This document shows positions 61,010-64,000 of a stretch of DNA of 64,000 bases, in pieces. How positions within the stretch are numbered: position 1 is the first letter of the stretch; each line of letters begins with the position of its first letter. A model generated the notes under the pieces. It searched no databases. It was not told the origin of the DNA and worked only from the letters and a program-made list of their open reading frames with translations. Location of the stretch: NCBI GenBank assembly GCA_003104975.1, contig PQAM01000008.1, forward strand, positions 248,001 through 312,000, written 5' to 3'. The DNA is from Candidatus Methylomirabilota bacterium. GTDB lineage: Bacteria > Methylomirabilota > Methylomirabilia > Methylomirabilales > Methylomirabilaceae. The position numbers and the translations under genes are program-made.

Positions 61010-61990
61010 GTGTTGAAGCAGATTGAGGCATATCTTGTGTATCTTCAGGTGGAGCGGGCGGCGTCGTCGCACACGCTGCAGAACTACGCGATCGACCTGC
61101 AGCAGCTTCAAACGTTCCTGAGAACTCGCGGGTTGTCGCGGCGGGAACCGATTGGGAGCGGTTCGACCAGGCTCACCACAAGCGACGCCGAACACGGGGA
61201 TGCCCTCCGCCGGGAGATCGAGCCGAACGAGATAGATGTCCTGGCGATCAGGGCCTTTGTGGCGGATCTGCACAGACGGGGCATCGCCAGAAGCAGCATT
61301 GCGCGGAAGCTGGCGACCCTGCGATCGTTCTTCCGGTACCTGTGCCGGGAGGGTATCGTTACAGCAAATCCGGCAAAGCTCGTTCCGACCCCGAAGCTGC
61401 CGAAGCGGTTACCGGCCTATCTGACTGTGGACGAGGCGGATCGGCTCCTGGCGTCATCCCATGAGCCAGATCCCCCCGGCGCCCGAGATCTCGCGATCCT
61501 CGAGCTTTTCTATGCCTCAGGGATCAGATTGAGCGAGTTGACGGGCTTGGATGTGCGGGATGTTGATATGCGGCAGGGTCTGGTTCGGGTGCGAGGTAAA
61601 GGAGGAAAAGAGCGAATCGTTCCGATAGGATCTAAGGCGATTGCTGTCCTGAGGCGTTATCTTGATCAACGGGATGACCTGATCCTGAAGTCAAAACACG
61701 ATACTCCCGAACTGGCGGCGCTGTTTCTGAATCAGCAAGGCGGCCGCTTGACCCCACGGAGTACCGCGCGAATCGTACTGAAGTGCCTGAATCGGAGCGG
61801 TCTGGGGCCGAAGATCACACCCCACGGACTGCGCCACAGCTATGCGACGCATCTGCTGCAGGCCGGGGCCGATCTGCGCGCGATTCAGGAGCTGCTGGGG
61901 CATGCACGGCTTTCGACGACCCAGCGGTATACCCACGTGAATCTGGATCACCTGATGGAGGTGTATGACAAGGCGCATCCGCGGGCCTAA
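61010..61990 (+). CDS. xerC: Tyrosine recombinase XerC
   Basis: A 326-residue site-specific recombinase, probably for dimer resolution at dif. The N-terminal SAM-like domain starts IEAYLVYLQVERAASSHTLQ and carries an unusual insertion of about 30 residues (SRREPIGSGSTRLTTSDAEH and onward). Catalytic residues: Arg173 (GIRLSEL), Lys197/200, His272 and Arg275 (HGLRHSYATHLL), His298 (GHARL) and Tyr307 (TQRYTHV). The GTG at 61010 gives the expected N-terminus; a much longer frame upstream overlaps trmFO and is rejected. Confidence 0.92.
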   Translation: MLKQIEAYLVYLQVERAASSHTLQNYAIDLQQLQTFLRTRGLSRREPIGSGSTRLTTSDAEHGDALRREIEPNEIDVLAIRAFVADLHRRGIARSSIARKLATLRSFFRYLCREGIVTANPAKLVPTPKLPKRLPAYLTVDEADRLLASSHEPDPPGARDLAILELFYASGIRLSELTGLDVRDVDMRQGLVRVRGKGGKERIVPIGSKAIAVLRRYLDQRDDLILKSKHDTPELAALFLNQQGGRLTPRSTARIVLKCLNRSGLGPKITPHGLRHSYATHLLQAGADLRAIQELLGHARLSTTQRYTHVNLDHLMEVYDKAHPRA

Positions 61991-61995
61991 GAACT

Positions 61996-62030
61996 AGGGT
62001 ATAGGGTAGAGGGTAGAGGGTATAGGGTGA
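61996..62030 (+). repeat. Heptanucleotide array that contains the hslV start codon
   Basis: AGGGTAT, AGGGTAG, AGGGTAG, AGGGTAT, AGGGTGA, starting 5 nt after the xerC stop. The last unit includes the GTG start of hslV (62027-62029), so the array also supplies the AGGG stretches that must act as its ribosome-binding site. Confidence 0.9.
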
Positions 62031-62560
62031 TAACAACACGAAGCACAACAATTCTGGCGGTACGGCATAAGGGGAAAGTCGTGGTGGCCGGGGACGGGCA
62101 GGTGTCCGTCGGCGAGACGGTGATGAAGCAGACCGCCCGCAAGGTCCGTCGGCTATGGAATGATCGGGTGATCGCCGGGTTTGCCGGGGCGGCCGCCGAT
62201 GCGTTTGCCCTCCAATCACGGTTCGAGGCAAAGCTGGAGGCGTTTGGCGGCAACCTGCCGCGCGCTGCGGTTGAGCTGGCGAAGGATTGGCGAACCGACC
62301 GGGCGCTGCGCCGACTGGAGGCGCTGCTGGTAACAGTCGATAAAGAGCATTCGCTGGTCATTTCGGGGACGGGGGATGTGATTGAACCGGACGACGGGGT
62401 CGTCGGCATCGGCTCCGGTGGGCAATACGCGGCCGCTGCGGCTCGGGCGCTTGTACGGTTTTCCGAACTCGACGCCAGAAGGATCGCCGAAGAGGCGATG
62501 AAGATCGCTGCCTCTATCTGCGTCTATACGAACGATACGATCACGATCGAAGAGTTGTAG
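62027..62560 (+). CDS. hslV: ATP-dependent protease subunit HslV
   Basis: A 177-residue proteasome-like peptidase that forms the double-hexamer core of HslVU. After cleavage of a short propeptide (MITTRS) the nucleophile is the first Thr of [40 protein letters not shown] and [16 protein letters not shown] are family segments. Start GTG at 62027 lies inside the heptamer array. The next gene, hslU, is its unfoldase. Confidence 0.94.
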   Translation: MITTRSTTILAVRHKGKVVVAGDGQVSVGETVMKQTARKVRRLWNDRVIAGFAGAAADAFALQSRFEAKLEAFGGNLPRAAVELAKDWRTDRALRRLEALLVTVDKEHSLVISGTGDVIEPDDGVVGIGSGGQYAAAAARALVRFSELDARRIAEEAMKIAASICVYTNDTITIEEL

Positions 62561-62574
62561 ATCATTCCGTAAGC

Positions 62575-62672
62575 GTCATTGCGAGGAGCAACGCGACGAA
62601 GCAATCTCAGGGCGTGGGGCAAGCTTCATGGTCTTGGTAAGAACGAGATTACTTCGCTACGCTCGCAATGAC
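62575..62672. repeat. Intergenic palindromic repeat between hslV and hslU
   Basis: Left arm GTCATTGCGAGGAGC...GAAGCAATCTC (62575-62608) and right arm GAGATTACTTCG...CGCTCGCAATGAC (62645-62672). The form is known from dispersed repeats in many bacterial chromosomes. It sits inside an operon, so it may fold as an mRNA hairpin between hslV and hslU. Confidence 0.85.
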
Positions 62673-62703
62673 AGTGTAACGTTACGGGAAGTGGGAGCCT
62701 GGT

Positions 62704-64000
62704 ATGGAACAGTTGACACCGCGACAGATTGTGGCCGAGTTGGATAAATACATTATCGGTCAGAAGGACGCCAAGCGAGCCGTCGCCATTGCGTTGCGCA
62801 ATCGGTGGCGGCGTCAGAAGCTGCCGACGGAATTGCGGGACGAGGTAGCGCCGAAGAACATCATCATGATCGGACCGACGGGAGTGGGTAAGACCGAGAT
62901 TGCCCGCCGCCTGGCCAAGCTGGTGGATGCCCCGTTCATCAAGGTTGAGGCCAGCAAGTACACCGAGGTGGGCTATGTCGGACGCGACGTCGAATCGATG
63001 GTGCGCGATCTGACCGAACTGGCGGTCGACATGGTGAAGGAGGAACGGATCAAGGGGGTCCAGGAACGGGCGAGGGAGTTGGCGGAGGAGCGGCTCCTGG
63101 ACCTGCTGTTACCCACCAGCAGGATACCCACGCCCTCCGGTATCGAACAATCTCATGACGCAGCAGCCGCCTCGGTGGCCGAGACACGCGAGAAACTCAG
63201 GAAGCGCCTGCACGAAGGGAAACTGGACGACCGCACTGTGGAACTGGAGGTCAAGGATCGGGCCACGCCGATGGTCGAGATCTTCAGCGGCGCCGGCATG
63301 GAGGGGATGGACATCAATATGAAGGAGATGCTGGGGAACCTGTTGCCCCAGCGGACCAAGCGGCGTAAGGTCAAGATCCGGGAAGCGCATCGGATCCTTG
63401 CTCAGGAAGAGGCCGACAAGCTGATCGACGTGGACGAGGTGCGGTCTGAGGCGATTCGCCGCGTTGAGGATTCCGGAATCGTCTTCCTGGATGAGATCGA
63501 CAAGATCGCCGGTCGAGATTCAAGCCACGGCCCGGATGTCTCACGCCAGGGCGTGCAACGCGACCTCTTGCCGATTGTCGAGGGGTGCACGGTCAACACC
63601 AAGTACGGCCTGGTGCGGACGGACCACATCCTGTTCATTGCGGCCGGCGCGTTCCACGTGGCGAAACCGTCTGATCTGATTCCGGAGTTGCAGGGGCGCT
63701 TCCCGCTGCGCGTCGAACTGGCCAGTCTGACGCAGGACGACTTCGTCAGGATCCTTACAGAGCCGCAGAATGCCCTGATCAAACAGTATACCGCTCTTCT
63801 GAAGACAGAAGAGGTTACGCTGAACTTTACAGAAGATGCTGTACAGGAGCTGGCCGCTACCGCAAGCGCCGTCAATCAGGCGACCGAGAACATCGGCGCC
63901 CGCCGCCTGTACACCATCTTGGAGCGGCTGCTGGACGAGGTCTCGTTTGAGGCGCCTGCTATGCACGGGGCCCAGGTGACGATCAACGCTGCGTATGTCC
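62704..64000 (+). CDS. hslU: HslU unfoldase, cut by right window edge
   Basis: The first 432 codons of the AAA+ ATPase that unfolds substrates and feeds HslV. N-terminus [20 protein letters not shown], Walker A GPTGVGKT at 57-64, then [20 protein letters not shown]; an I-domain about residues 110-220 (rich in Arg/Glu); Walker B VFLDEIDK, and the C-terminal [25 protein letters not shown] is upstream of the ATG. Typical HslU is 440-460 residues, so only the last few codons are missing. Confidence 0.95.
   Translation, partial: MEQLTPRQIVAELDKYIIGQKDAKRAVAIALRNRWRRQKLPTELRDEVAPKNIIMIGPTGVGKTEIARRLAKLVDAPFIKVEASKYTEVGYVGRDVESMVRDLTELAVDMVKEERIKGVQERARELAEERLLDLLLPTSRIPTPSGIEQSHDAAAASVAETREKLRKRLHEGKLDDRTVELEVKDRATPMVEIFSGAGMEGMDINMKEMLGNLLPQRTKRRKVKIREAHRILAQEEADKLIDVDEVRSEAIRRVEDSGIVFLDEIDKIAGRDSSHGPDVSRQGVQRDLLPIVEGCTVNTKYGLVRTDHILFIAAGAFHVAKPSDLIPELQGRFPLRVELASLTQDDFVRILTEPQNALIKQYTALLKTEEVTLNFTEDAVQELAATASAVNQATENIGARRLYTILERLLDEVSFEAPAMHGAQVTINAAYV

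Noticed and set aside
4389-62030. AGGGTRT arrays read as telomere-like sequence
   Set aside because: They are short, internal and tied to stop codons; nothing suggests a linear chromosome end.

Overview
The window reads as a piece of one chromosome of a GC-rich, Gram-negative bacterium. Outer-membrane and periplasmic efflux parts, an HtrA protease, a heptose isomerase and squalene-hopene cyclase all fit a didermic cell. Hopanoid and carotenoid genes, polyamine synthesis and copper handling together would suit a Methylomirabilota (NC10)-like organism. That placement is my inference from gene content; the sequence alone does not prove it.

Layout. 1-6.1 kb (minus): an ECF sigma factor, its zinc-finger anti-sigma, a Spy-like periplasmic protein, and a TolC/MacA/MacB-type efflux pump that runs off the left edge. 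6.3-10.5 kb (minus): GlcD- and GlcE-like FAD oxidases and a class III aminotransferase. 10.5-12.5 kb: a DnaA-box region resembling oriC, then dnaA. 12.6-14.1 kb: hpnA and a thioesterase. 14.06-15.68 kb: a small toxin-antitoxin islet (brnTA) bounded by duplicated gene ends. 15.6-20.8 kb (minus): an envelope operon htrA, DUF192, two M16 peptidases, ccdA. 20.9-28.5 kb: two inositol-monophosphatase-family enzymes, a rubredoxin-like peptide, CstA, YtxH/DUF948, a universal stress protein, a kelch protein and DoxX. 28.7-29.8 kb: two toxin-antitoxin-like pairs. 29.8-34.9 kb (plus): a copper locus with CsoR, an FAD reductase, CopA with fused YHS and two HMA domains, a CYCXC-family protein that appears to be a selenoprotein, and a free YHS protein. 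34.97-37.4 kb: a second toxin-antitoxin islet (hicAB, RelE/ParE-type pair, orphan Phd), again bounded by a duplicated gene end. 37.35-41.65 kb (minus): a second HlyD/ABC exporter. 41.7-46.3 kb (minus): hopanoid/carotenoid operon cruF-like, hpnH, shc, hpnG. 46.7-51 kb: a DegT aminotransferase and the polyamine genes speD, speE and an arginine-decarboxylase-type enzyme. 51.1-64 kb (plus): secD, secF, gmhA, dacF-like, dprA, topA, trmFO, xerC, hslV and hslU (cut by the right edge).

Three things stand out. First, the protein at 34357-34782 has an in-frame TGA exactly where its relatives carry the first Cys of a CxxC. A hairpin with a bulged U and a G-containing loop follows at bacterial SECIS distance. 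Second, tandem heptanucleotide arrays (consensus AGGGTRT) begin within about 7 nt of a stop codon at nine co-directional gene junctions, always G-rich on the coding strand and often followed by a C-rich array that could pair with it. Third, two toxin-antitoxin islets each sit at the 3' end of the last gene of an operon and are flanked by a diverged direct copy of that 3' end; neither carries a recombinase.

No tRNA, rRNA, CRISPR array or insertion sequence was recognised.
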